Assembly (NCBI RefSeq): GCF_000423665.1
Contig: NZ_AUIK01000029.1
Coordinates: 62,001 to 126,000, forward strand
DNA: 64,000 nucleotides
DNA from: Solirubrobacter soli DSM 22325
Lineage (GTDB): Bacteria > Actinomycetota > Thermoleophilia > Solirubrobacterales > Solirubrobacteraceae
Reading direction: 5' to 3'
Position 1 is the stretch's first letter. Each line of letters starts with the position of its first letter. This document shows, in pieces, positions 8,173 to 16,345 of this stretch. The translations under genes were made by a program, and so were the position numbers. Under the pieces are notes generated by a model. The model was not told the DNA's origin and did no database searches. It saw nothing but the letters and a program-made list of their open reading frames with translations.

Positions 8173-10599
8173 ATGTTCGTGCAGGGGAGCACGGCGGCTT
8201 CGGGCCGTCGTTGGTCGACGTACCCGCGCAGCAAGCGCGGTCAACTTTTCGGGAAGCTCGTAGCGGGGGCCCTCGTGGCATCGGCGTTGGTCAGCGCCGC
8301 TCCCGCGGCAGCGGCACCCGCAGGCCTCGTCGGGGCATGGAGCTTCGACGAGACGTCGGGGACGAAGATCACCGACACGTCCGGCGCCGGGAACAACGGC
8401 ACCGCGGCCAACACCACGTTCACGACCGGCAAGTACGGCGGGGCGCTGAACTTCGACGGGACGAGCTCGATGGTGACCGTCCCCGACTCCGCGTCGCTGG
8501 ACGCGACCACCGGCGTGACGGTCGAGGCGTGGGTCAAGCCCTCGTCGCTGAGCGGCGCGTGGCGCACGATCCTGGTCAAGGAGCAGCCGGCCAACATCGT
8601 CTACGGCGTCTACGCGGTCGATGCCAACGGCCGCCCGAGCGGTCACGTGTGGACGAACGGCGACAAGGTCGCGACGGGCAGCTCGGCGCCGGCGCTCAAC
8701 GTGTGGTCGCACGTCGCGCAGACATGGGACGGCGCCACGATGCGCCTCTACCTCAACGGCACGCAGGTCGGCAGCCTCGCGGTGAGCGGCCGGGCGATGA
8801 CGAGCTCGAGCCCGCTGCGCATCGGCGGCAACTCGATCTGGGGCGAGTACTTCAAGGGCGCGATCGACGACGTCCGCGTCTACAACCGAGCACTCACCGC
8901 CGCCGAGGTCGTGAGCGACTCCAACACGCCGGTCACGAGCGCGAACCCCGCGCCGACGCCGACGCCGACGCCGACCGCCACGCCCACGGCGACGGCGAGC
9001 CCGGACCGGACGGCACCGAGCGTCCCGCAGGGCCTGAACACCAGCGCCCGCACGCAGACGTCGGTGACGCTGAGCTGGAACGCGTCCACCGACAACGTCG
9101 GCGTGACCGGCTACCGGATCTACAACGGTGACACGACGAGCCTGCGCGGCACGACGACTCAGCCGAGCTACACGATCACCGGTCTGGCGTGTGGCACCAA
9201 CTACTCCTTCGGCGTGACCGCGGTCGACGCGGCCGGCAACGAGTCCTACCGCCCGGAGGCGGTCGCCGGGACGTCGACCGCCGCGTGCTCGGCGACGCCG
9301 ACGCCGACGCCCACCCCCACGGCAACGCCGACGGCCACGCCCAGCGCCACGCCGACGGCAACGCCCACCGCCACGCCCACCGCCACCCCGACGCCGCCCG
9401 CCTCGGACAAGGCGAACCTGTGGGTCGACACCAACGGCGGCAGCTGCTCGCGCCAGTCCACGGCGGGCGCATACGCCGACGCGGCCGCCTGCGGCACGCT
9501 CGACGCCGCCTGGAAGGCCGCCTCGATGGGTGACACCGTCGGGATCCGCGCCGGCAGCTACGGCTCCCAGACGCTGAGCAACCGCAGCGTCCGCGGCACC
9601 TCGCCGGGCGTCACGTTCCGCGCCGTCGGCGGCACGGTCGCCATCAACGGCCAGCTCGACTTCGGCGCTGACCCGGTGTTCGGCGGCTCCGGTCAGCTGC
9701 GCGCCGACTGGATCACGATGGTCGGCCCGTTCACGATCGGCAGCATCCGGTTCTTCCACACCACCAACATCACGATCGACGGGTTCACCTCCGACAAGAA
9801 GTGGACCGAGGGCAAGGCCGTCTACTTCGGTGGTGACACCGACAAGACCACGCTGCGCAACGCGGACATCTGCTGCAACCTCGACAGCCCGCTGATGGAG
9901 TCCACCGTCCCGGGGCCCGCGTCCAACGGCTACGGCCCGAACGCGAACATCACGTTCCAGGACGCGGAGATCCACGACATGCGCCGCACCGCGGCCGACG
10001 TCCACAACGAGTGCTTCCTCGCACCGGCGACGCCCGGCCTGACGCTCAACCGCACGCACTGGTACGGCTGCAATGTCATGAACATCAACATCGGCGCCTT
10101 CGGTGACTCGACGCCGTACTCGCAGTCCAACTACACCTGGACCAACAACATCTTCGAGTCGCCCACGGACCGCAACGAGAACGACAAGACCGGCTTCCCG
10201 ATGTTCCAGGGCTGCAACACGCCCAGTCCCTCGACCAAGCCGGGCTGGGTCGTGGCGTACAACATCATCGAGACCGGGTGGTACTCCTGCCCCGGCGAGA
10301 GCGGCCTGACGCTGCGCGCCAACGTGGGCAAGATCGGCTCCAGCTGCCTCGGCGGCGGCGTGACCTTCGAATACAACGTCTGGTCGGACCGCACCTGCGG
10401 CAGCACCGACAAGATGAGCTCGACGCTCTTCTCGAGCGCGAACTTCACCAACATCGCCGCCCACGACTGGAGCTACCGCCCCGGCGCCTTCCAGATCGAC
10501 AAGGGCAACCCGTCGAACTATCCCTCGACGGACATGAACAACCGCGCGCGGCCGGTGGGCGCTGCCCCTGACGCGGGCGCCTACGAGTACGGAAACTAG
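8173..10599 (+). CDS. Secreted LamG-FN3-beta-helix protein, paralog 1
   Basis: An 808-residue exported protein with GGGAGGTG just before the ATG. Layout: signal peptide to about residue 48 (after SAAPAAAAP), LamG/concanavalin-like domain about 50-250 (GLVGAWSFDETSG ... VRVYNRALTA), Thr-Pro linker, one FN3 domain about 277-370 (SVTLSWNASTDNVGV), a second Thr-Pro linker, then a right-handed beta-helix about 412-808 starting ANLWVDTNGGSC and ending AYEYGN. The helix carries the VHNECFLAP motif shared by all members. The LamG domain suggests carbohydrate binding and the helix a glycan-acting or structural role. It is the first of four tandem paralogs and is followed by a strong hairpin terminator. 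Confidence 0.85.
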   Translation: MFVQGSTAASGRRWSTYPRSKRGQLFGKLVAGALVASALVSAAPAAAAPAGLVGAWSFDETSGTKITDTSGAGNNGTAANTTFTTGKYGGALNFDGTSSMVTVPDSASLDATTGVTVEAWVKPSSLSGAWRTILVKEQPANIVYGVYAVDANGRPSGHVWTNGDKVATGSSAPALNVWSHVAQTWDGATMRLYLNGTQVGSLAVSGRAMTSSSPLRIGGNSIWGEYFKGAIDDVRVYNRALTAAEVVSDSNTPVTSANPAPTPTPTPTATPTATASPDRTAPSVPQGLNTSARTQTSVTLSWNASTDNVGVTGYRIYNGDTTSLRGTTTQPSYTITGLACGTNYSFGVTAVDAAGNESYRPEAVAGTSTAACSATPTPTPTPTATPTATPSATPTATPTATPTATPTPPASDKANLWVDTNGGSCSRQSTAGAYADAAACGTLDAAWKAASMGDTVGIRAGSYGSQTLSNRSVRGTSPGVTFRAVGGTVAINGQLDFGADPVFGGSGQLRADWITMVGPFTIGSIRFFHTTNITIDGFTSDKKWTEGKAVYFGGDTDKTTLRNADICCNLDSPLMESTVPGPASNGYGPNANITFQDAEIHDMRRTAADVHNECFLAPATPGLTLNRTHWYGCNVMNINIGAFGDSTPYSQSNYTWTNNIFESPTDRNENDKTGFPMFQGCNTPSPSTKPGWVVAYNIIETGWYSCPGESGLTLRANVGKIGSSCLGGGVTFEYNVWSDRTCGSTDKMSSTLFSSANFTNIAAHDWSYRPGAFQIDKGNPSNYPSTDMNNRARPVGAAPDAGAYEYGN

Positions 10600-10609
10600 C
10601 CGCCCGGAA

Positions 10610-10643
10610 GGCGCGGCGGTCCTGCCCCCAGGGCCGCCGCGCC
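10610..10643 (+). terminator. Intrinsic terminator after paralog 1
   Basis: A 15-bp stem (10610-10624 with 10629-10643, one G-T pair) around a CCCC loop, 11 bases after the stop. No T tract follows, as is common in very GC-rich genomes. Confidence 0.7.
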
Positions 10644-10671
10644 GCTTATAGCAGCACCCGCGCCTCCCCGA

Positions 10672-10689
10672 ATAGGGGGAGCACCCTAT
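10672..10689. promoter_or_regulatory. Inverted repeat ATAGGG-N6-CCCTAT upstream of paralog 2
   Basis: Perfect 6-bp arms at 10672-10677 and 10684-10689, about 105 bases before the chosen start of the 10794 gene. The size fits a dimeric repressor site. I see no second copy in the window, so function is a guess. Confidence 0.3.
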
Positions 10690-10737
10690 GCCGCCTGGAC
10701 CGCCGCGTGGCCGATGGGAGAGGGAATTCGTTTCGAA

Positions 10738-10757
10738 GCCCCCGTTGGTCCGGGGGC
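10738..10757 (+). promoter_or_regulatory. Leader hairpin in front of paralog 2
   Basis: GCCCCCG (10738-10744) pairs with CGGGGGC (10751-10757) around a 6-base loop, ending 26 bases before the GGAGG ribosome site region. It could affect mRNA stability or translation. Confidence 0.3.
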
Positions 10758-10793
10758 CTGGTCACAACCCCCTCTTCCGCTTTGGAGGTCCAG

Positions 10794-13238
10794 ATGTCGC
10801 ACATCGATCAATCGATGCGCTCCCGCATGCAATCGCTGCACAGAACGGCGCGGCGTTCCGCCGCCATCCTGGCCACGCTCGGCCTGGCGATGACAGTCCC
10901 GGCAGGCGTCGCCGCAGCGCAGTCCAACGGCCTCGTGGGTGCATGGTCGTTCGACGAGACCTCCGGCAGCACGGTCGCCGACGTCTCCGGCGCCCGCAAC
11001 AACGGCACCGTCGCCAACATCGCCCGCACGACGGGCAAGAACGGCGGCGCGCTCGACTTCAACGGCACCAGCTCGATGGTCACGGTGCCGGACTCCGCGT
11101 CGCTCGACCTCTCGGGCGCGCTGACGATCGAGGCGTGGGTCAAGCCCTCGACGATCACCGGCCAGTGGCGCACGGTCGTGCTCAAGGAGCAGTCCGCCAA
11201 CCTCGCCTACGCGCTCTACGCGGGTGATGACGCCAGCCGCCCGGCCGGCCACGTCTGGGCCGGCCGCGACGCCGCCACGCAGGGCCCGTCCACGCTCGCG
11301 CTGTCGAAGTGGACCCACCTCGCAACGACCTGGGACGGCGCGACGCAGCGCGTCTTCGTCAACGGCACGCAGGTCGCCTCCGCCGCGCTGAAGGGCTCGG
11401 CGCCGATCTCCGGCAGCCCGCTCCGCATCGGCGGCAACTCCGTCTGGGGCGAGTACTTCAAGGGCGCGATCGACGACGTCCGCGTCTACAACCGCGCGCT
11501 GACCGCGACCGAGATCATCGCCGACTCCAACAAGGCCGTCACGACGCCCGCCCCCGCGCCGACCCCGACGCCCACGCCCACGCCGACGTCCACGCCGAGC
11601 CCGACCCCCACGGCGAGCCCGACGCCCACGCCGGTGCCGGACAGCACCGCGCCGAGCGTCCCGCAGGGCCTGAACACCAGCGCGCGCACGACCACGTCGG
11701 TGACGCTGAGCTGGAACGCCTCGACCGACAACGTCGGCGTGACCGGCTACCGCCTGTACAACGGGACGACGCTGCTCGGCTCGACCGTCTCCCCGTCCTA
11801 CACCTTCTCCGGTCTGACCTGCGGGACCGACTACGCGTTCGGCGTCACCGCGGTCGACGCGGCCGGCAACGAGTCCTACCGTCCCGAGGCCGTCGCGAGC
11901 ACCTCGACCGCGGCGTGCCCGGTCGCGACGCCCACGGCGACGCCTTCGCCCACGGCCACCCCGTCGCCCACCGCGACCGCGACCCCGAGCCCGACCGCGA
12001 CCCCGACCCCGACCGCGACGCCCACCCCGCCGAGCGGGAACCTGAGCTCCGCGAACCTGTGGGTCGACACCAACGGCGGCAGCTGCGCCCGCCAGGCGAC
12101 CGCCGGTGCCTACAACGACGCCGCGGCCTGCGGCTCTTTCGACGCCGCCTGGAAGGCCGCCTCGATGGGTGACGTCGTCGGCGTCAAGGCCGGCAGCTAC
12201 GGCGCTCAGACCTTGAGCAACCGCAGCGTCCGCGGCACCTCGCCGGGCGTCACGTTCCAGGCCGCCGGCGGCACCGTCGCCATCAACGGCCAGCTCGACT
12301 TCGGCGCCGACCCGGTCTTCGGCGGCTCCAGCCAGCAGCGCGCCGACTGGATCACCCTGATCGGCCCGTACACGATCGGCAGCGTCCGCTTCTTCCACAC
12401 CACCAACATCACCATCGACGGCTTCACCACCGACAAGAAGTGGACCGAGGGCAAGGCCGTCTACTTCGGCGGCGACACCGACAAGACCACGCTCCGCAAC
12501 GCGGACATCTGCTGCAACCTCGATACGCCGCTGATGGAGTCCACGGTGCCGGGTCCGGCCAGCGCGGGCTACGGCGCGAACTCGAACATCACGTTCGAGG
12601 ACGCGAAGATCCACTCGATGCGCCGCACCAGCGACACGGTGCACAACGAGTGCTTCCTCGCCCCGGCGACCCCGGGCCTGACGCTCAACCGCACGCACTG
12701 GTACGGCTGCAACGTCATGAACATCAACATCGGCGCCTTCGGTGACTCGACCCCGTACTCCCAGTCCAACTACAAGTGGACGAACAACATCTTCGAGTCC
12801 CCGACCGACAAGAACGAGAACGACAAGACCGGCTTCCCGATGTTCCAGGGCTGCAACACGCCCAGCCCTTCCACCAAGCCCGGCTGGGTCGTCGCCTACA
12901 ACATGATCGAGACCGGCTGGTACTCCTGCCCCGGCGAGACGGGCCTGACGCTGCGCGCCAACGTGGGCAAGATCGGCTCCAGCTGCCTCGGCAGCGGCGT
13001 GACCTTCGAGTACAACGTCTGGTCGGACCGCACCTGCGGCTCCACCGACAAGATGAGCTCGACGCTCTTCTCGAGCGCGAACTTCGCCGACATCGCCAAC
13101 CACAACTGGTCGATCAAGGCCGGCGCCGTCCAGATCGACAAGGGCAGCCCGACCAACTACACGGCGACTGACATCAACAACCGGCCGCGCCCGGTCGGCG
13201 CGGCGCCGGACGCCGGGCCCTTCGAGTACGGAAACTAA
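10794..13238 (+). CDS. Secreted LamG-FN3-beta-helix protein, paralog 2
   Basis: An 814-residue paralog of the preceding gene. I choose ATG 10794 because TTTGGAGGTC lies 4-10 bases ahead and a normal signal peptide follows (RTARRSAAILATLGLAMTVPAGVAAAQ); upstream in-frame starts lack a ribosome site. LamG about 44-250, Thr-Pro linker, FN3 about 283-375, Thr-Pro linker, beta-helix about 418-814. The helix keeps VHNECFLAPATPGL, CNVMNINIGAFGDS and the terminal FEYGN. The C-terminal half is almost identical to paralogs 1 and 3, while LamG and linkers differ more. That pattern fits domain-level gene conversion. A perfect-stem terminator follows. Confidence 0.85.
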   Translation: MSHIDQSMRSRMQSLHRTARRSAAILATLGLAMTVPAGVAAAQSNGLVGAWSFDETSGSTVADVSGARNNGTVANIARTTGKNGGALDFNGTSSMVTVPDSASLDLSGALTIEAWVKPSTITGQWRTVVLKEQSANLAYALYAGDDASRPAGHVWAGRDAATQGPSTLALSKWTHLATTWDGATQRVFVNGTQVASAALKGSAPISGSPLRIGGNSVWGEYFKGAIDDVRVYNRALTATEIIADSNKAVTTPAPAPTPTPTPTPTSTPSPTPTASPTPTPVPDSTAPSVPQGLNTSARTTTSVTLSWNASTDNVGVTGYRLYNGTTLLGSTVSPSYTFSGLTCGTDYAFGVTAVDAAGNESYRPEAVASTSTAACPVATPTATPSPTATPSPTATATPSPTATPTPTATPTPPSGNLSSANLWVDTNGGSCARQATAGAYNDAAACGSFDAAWKAASMGDVVGVKAGSYGAQTLSNRSVRGTSPGVTFQAAGGTVAINGQLDFGADPVFGGSSQQRADWITLIGPYTIGSVRFFHTTNITIDGFTTDKKWTEGKAVYFGGDTDKTTLRNADICCNLDTPLMESTVPGPASAGYGANSNITFEDAKIHSMRRTSDTVHNECFLAPATPGLTLNRTHWYGCNVMNINIGAFGDSTPYSQSNYKWTNNIFESPTDKNENDKTGFPMFQGCNTPSPSTKPGWVVAYNMIETGWYSCPGETGLTLRANVGKIGSSCLGSGVTFEYNVWSDRTCGSTDKMSSTLFSSANFADIANHNWSIKAGAVQIDKGSPTNYTATDINNRPRPVGAAPDAGPFEYGN

Positions 13239-13251
13239 ACCTCGAAGTTCG

Positions 13252-13281
13252 ATCGGCCCGCGCCCACCGGCGCGGGCCGAT
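13252..13281 (+). terminator. Intrinsic terminator after paralog 2
   Basis: A perfect 13-bp stem (13252-13264 with 13269-13281) and CACC loop, 13 bases after the stop codon. Confidence 0.75.
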
Positions 13282-13545
13282 TCGCTTCTACATCTGGTTT
13301 CCCGGGCGGCAGTCCGAGGTATCAACGCTGCCGAGAGGTTCGTCAGGGGAACTTCGAGCATCTCATTTGACCTCGATGTCACACGGGTCGGTCGCGCGTG
13401 GCATCACTTCGATCTGCCGTACGTGCGCCTAGGGGAGGTGCCGATGACGCGTATGGGGTCTGAGCCCTATCCGGATCAATTTCGGTGCGCCGATGACCTT
13501 CAAAGACAGGTCATTGCCACCGCCGCTCTCCCCTCGGAGGACCCG
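13282..13545 (+). other. Long leader of paralog 3
   Basis: About 260 bases between the paralog 2 terminator and the chosen paralog 3 start. It contains the second copy of the shared 15-mer (13338-13352). It also has a second well-placed ribosome site, AGGGGAGGTG (13431-13440), before an in-frame ATG at 13444. Use of that start would add 34 residues ahead of the signal peptide. No other gene is seen here. Confidence 0.4.
13338..13352. promoter_or_regulatory. Shared 15-mer upstream of beta-helix gene (copy 2)
   Basis: GTTCGTCAGGGGAAC, identical to 8022-8036, about 208 bases before the chosen start. It is a possible common operator or ECF-type -35 region for two of the tandem paralogs. Confidence 0.3.
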
Positions 13546-16101
13546 ATGCCGGACCGCCTCACCCTCATGACGACCATCCGCCGCTGCTCGGCAGCACTCG
13601 TGACCGCCGCGGCGGCCGCCGCGCTGCTCCCCGCCACCGCATCCGCGGCCGGCTCCGGGCTGGCCGGCGCCTGGGCGTTCGACGAGGCCTCCGGCGACGT
13701 GTTCTCCGACGCCTCCGGCGCGCAGAACAACGGCACCGCCTCAGACGTCGCCCGCACCGGCGGCCGTCATGGTGGCGCCGCCCTCTTCAACGGCAAGACC
13801 TCGGTCGTCACCCTGCCGGCGACCGCGGCAAGAGCCGTGACCGTCGAGGCGTGGGTCAAGCCGACCGCGCGCAACACGCGGCGCGTCGTGCTGGTCGCGG
13901 CCGGCCGCGGCGGTGCGCAGCTCGTGCTGGGCGCCGGCCTCGAGGTGGCCTCCGACAAGCGCCTGACGCTCAACCGCTGGGCGCATCTGGCCGTCACCAC
14001 CGACGGCCGCACGCAGCAGGTCTTCATCGACGGCAAGCGAGTCGCAAAGGGCACGCAGACGACGGCCGGCGCGGCCGACGCCCTGCGGCTCGGCGCGGGC
14101 TTCAAGGGCGCGCTCGACGACGTCCGCGTGTACACGCGGACCCTGAGCACGGCGGATCTGAAGGCCGACCGCGCCGCGGCGGTCCTGCCGCCGGCGTTCA
14201 CGTCGGTCGACCCGGGCCCGCTGGTGCCGACGTTGCCGCCGCTCCCGCCGCTCCCGCCGCTGCTCCCGACGCCCACCGCGACGCCGGAGCCCACCGCGAC
14301 GCCCGCGCCGACCGTCACGCCGACGCCGACCGCGACCGCCACGCCGACCCGGACGCCCACGCCGACGCCGACCGCAACGCCCACCCCGACCGCGACGGCG
14401 ACCGCCACCGCCACGCCCACGGCGACCCCCACTTCGACCCCGACGGCCACGCCCACGGCGACCGCGACCGCCACGCCCACGGCGACCGCCACGGCCTCCC
14501 CGACGGCCACGCCGGACCGCCAGGCGCCGAGCGTGCCCCAGGGCCTGACGACCAGCAACCGCACCACGACCTCGGTGACGCTGAGCTGGAACCCGTCGAC
14601 CGACAACGTCGGCGTGACCGGCTACCGGATCTACAACGGCAACACCTCCAACCTGCGCGGCACGACGACGCAGGCCACCTACACGGCCACGGGCCTGGCC
14701 TGCGGCACCAGCTACGACTTCGGCATCACCGCCGTCGACGCGGCCGGCAACGAGTCCTACCGGCCTGAGGCGATCGCCAGCACGTTCACGGCGGCCTGCC
14801 CGGCCACGCCGACGCCGACGCCGACGGCGACCCCCACCGCGACGGCGACCCCCACGGTCACGGCGACCCCGACCGCGACGCCTACGGCCACGCCTTCGCC
14901 GCAGCCGACGGGCTCGGCCAACCTGTGGGTCGACACCAACGGCGGCAGCTGCTCGCGCCAGTCCACCGCGGGCGCCTACGCCGACGCGGCTGCCTGCGGC
15001 TCGCTCGACGCGGCCTGGAAGGCCGCGAGCATGGGCGACACGGTCGGCATCAAGCCGGGTACGTACGGCTCGCAGACCATGAGCAACCGCAGCGTCCGCG
15101 GCACCTCGCCCGGCGTGACCTTCCGCGCCGACGGCGGCACGGTCGCCATCAACGGCCAGCTGGACTTCGGCGCCGACCCGGTCTTCGGCGGCTCCAGCCA
15201 GCAGCGCGCCGACTGGATCACCCTCGTCGGGCCGTTCACGATCGGCAGCATCCGCTTCTTCCACAGCACGAACATCACGATCGACGGCTTCACCACCGAC
15301 AAGAAGTGGACCACCGGCAAGGCGGTCTACTTCGGCGGCGACACCGACAAGACGACGCTGCGCCACGCCGACATCTGCTGCAACCTGGACACGCCGCTGA
15401 TGGAGTCGACGGTCCCGGGTCCGGCGTCCAACGGTTACGGCCCGAACTCGAACATCACCTTCGAGGACGCGAAGATCCACTCGATGCGCCGCAACAGCGC
15501 CGATGTCCACAACGAGTGCTTCCTGGCACCGGCGACACCCGGCCTGACGCTCAACCGCACCCATTGGTACGGGTGCAATGTCATGAACATCAACATCGGT
15601 GCGTTCGGTGACTCGACGGACTATTCACAGTCCAACTACAAGTGGACGAACAACATCTTCGAGTCGCCCACCGATCGCAACGAGAACGACAAGACGGGCT
15701 TCCCGATGTTCCAGGGCTGCAACACGCCGGCGCCGTCCACCAAGCCCGGCTGGGTCGTCGCCTACAACGTCATCGAGACCGGCTGGTACAGCTGCCCCGG
15801 CGACAGCGGGCTCACGCTGCGGGCCAACGTCGGCAAGATCGGCTCGAGTTGTCTCTCTGGCGTGACGTTCGAATACAACGTCTGGTCGGACCGCACGTGT
15901 GGCAGCACCGACAAGATGAGCTCGACGCTCTTCTCGAGCGCGAACTTCACCAACATCGCCGCCCACGACTGGAGCTACAAGGCCGGCGCGTTCCAGATCG
16001 ACAAGGGCCACCCGTCCAACTACACCGCGACGGACATGAACAACCGTGCCCGTCCGGTCGGCGCGGCACCTGACGCCGGCCCGTACGAATACGGCAACTG
16101 A
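13546..16101 (+). CDS. Secreted LamG-FN3-beta-helix protein, paralog 3
   Basis: An 851-residue paralog. ATG 13546 has GGAGG five bases upstream and is followed at once by a signal peptide (CSAALVTAAAAAALLPATASA). ATG 13444, with an equally good ribosome site, is the alternative. The LamG domain (about 37-210) is shorter and less conserved than in paralogs 1 and 2. The first Thr-Pro linker is very long (about 240-325). FN3 about 326-420, second linker, beta-helix about 457-851 with VHNECFLAP and the final YEYGN. Loss of part of the LamG core may mean weaker sugar binding. A terminator hairpin lies 13 bases after the stop. Confidence 0.84.
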   Translation: MPDRLTLMTTIRRCSAALVTAAAAAALLPATASAAGSGLAGAWAFDEASGDVFSDASGAQNNGTASDVARTGGRHGGAALFNGKTSVVTLPATAARAVTVEAWVKPTARNTRRVVLVAAGRGGAQLVLGAGLEVASDKRLTLNRWAHLAVTTDGRTQQVFIDGKRVAKGTQTTAGAADALRLGAGFKGALDDVRVYTRTLSTADLKADRAAAVLPPAFTSVDPGPLVPTLPPLPPLPPLLPTPTATPEPTATPAPTVTPTPTATATPTRTPTPTPTATPTPTATATATATPTATPTSTPTATPTATATATPTATATASPTATPDRQAPSVPQGLTTSNRTTTSVTLSWNPSTDNVGVTGYRIYNGNTSNLRGTTTQATYTATGLACGTSYDFGITAVDAAGNESYRPEAIASTFTAACPATPTPTPTATPTATATPTVTATPTATPTATPSPQPTGSANLWVDTNGGSCSRQSTAGAYADAAACGSLDAAWKAASMGDTVGIKPGTYGSQTMSNRSVRGTSPGVTFRADGGTVAINGQLDFGADPVFGGSSQQRADWITLVGPFTIGSIRFFHSTNITIDGFTTDKKWTTGKAVYFGGDTDKTTLRHADICCNLDTPLMESTVPGPASNGYGPNSNITFEDAKIHSMRRNSADVHNECFLAPATPGLTLNRTHWYGCNVMNINIGAFGDSTDYSQSNYKWTNNIFESPTDRNENDKTGFPMFQGCNTPAPSTKPGWVVAYNVIETGWYSCPGDSGLTLRANVGKIGSSCLSGVTFEYNVWSDRTCGSTDKMSSTLFSSANFTNIAAHDWSYKAGAFQIDKGHPSNYTATDMNNRARPVGAAPDAGPYEYGN

Positions 16102-16114
16102 CACCCGTGGGCGA

Positions 16115-16137
16115 GGCGTCCCGGGCTCCGGGACGCC
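16115..16137 (+). terminator. Intrinsic terminator after paralog 3
   Basis: GGCGTCCCGG (16115-16124) pairs perfectly with CCGGGACGCC (16128-16137) around a 3-base loop. Confidence 0.7.
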
Positions 16138-16345
16138 GCCCCGCGGCGGGGTCGTACACCTTTCGGCTTCGTTGACTATCTCCTCCTAGCCGAGGTCTGT
16201 ATATTGACCCCGCCGAGGCGGCATGAGTCGCTTCGTCGTGGGCGTACCTGTACATGGTCAGTGCAGGCTGGGGTCCGCGCATGGTCAGCGCGGTCGAATC
16301 GCACATGCCGGATTTGCGCAACGGGATGCGTAGACGGCGAACGGG

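Noticed and set aside
6787..10464. Very long minus-strand open frame (over 1200 codons) running antisense to paralog 1
   Set aside because: Only the end nearest 6787-7941 has a signal peptide and fold. The rest is Arg/Val/Gly-rich antisense of a well-supported gene, an effect of extreme GC content. Similar antisense frames occur opposite the other paralogs.
16172..16205. TTGACT ... TATATT promoter before the giant paralog
   Set aside because: The spacing is 22 bases, too long for a standard promoter, so I did not list it.
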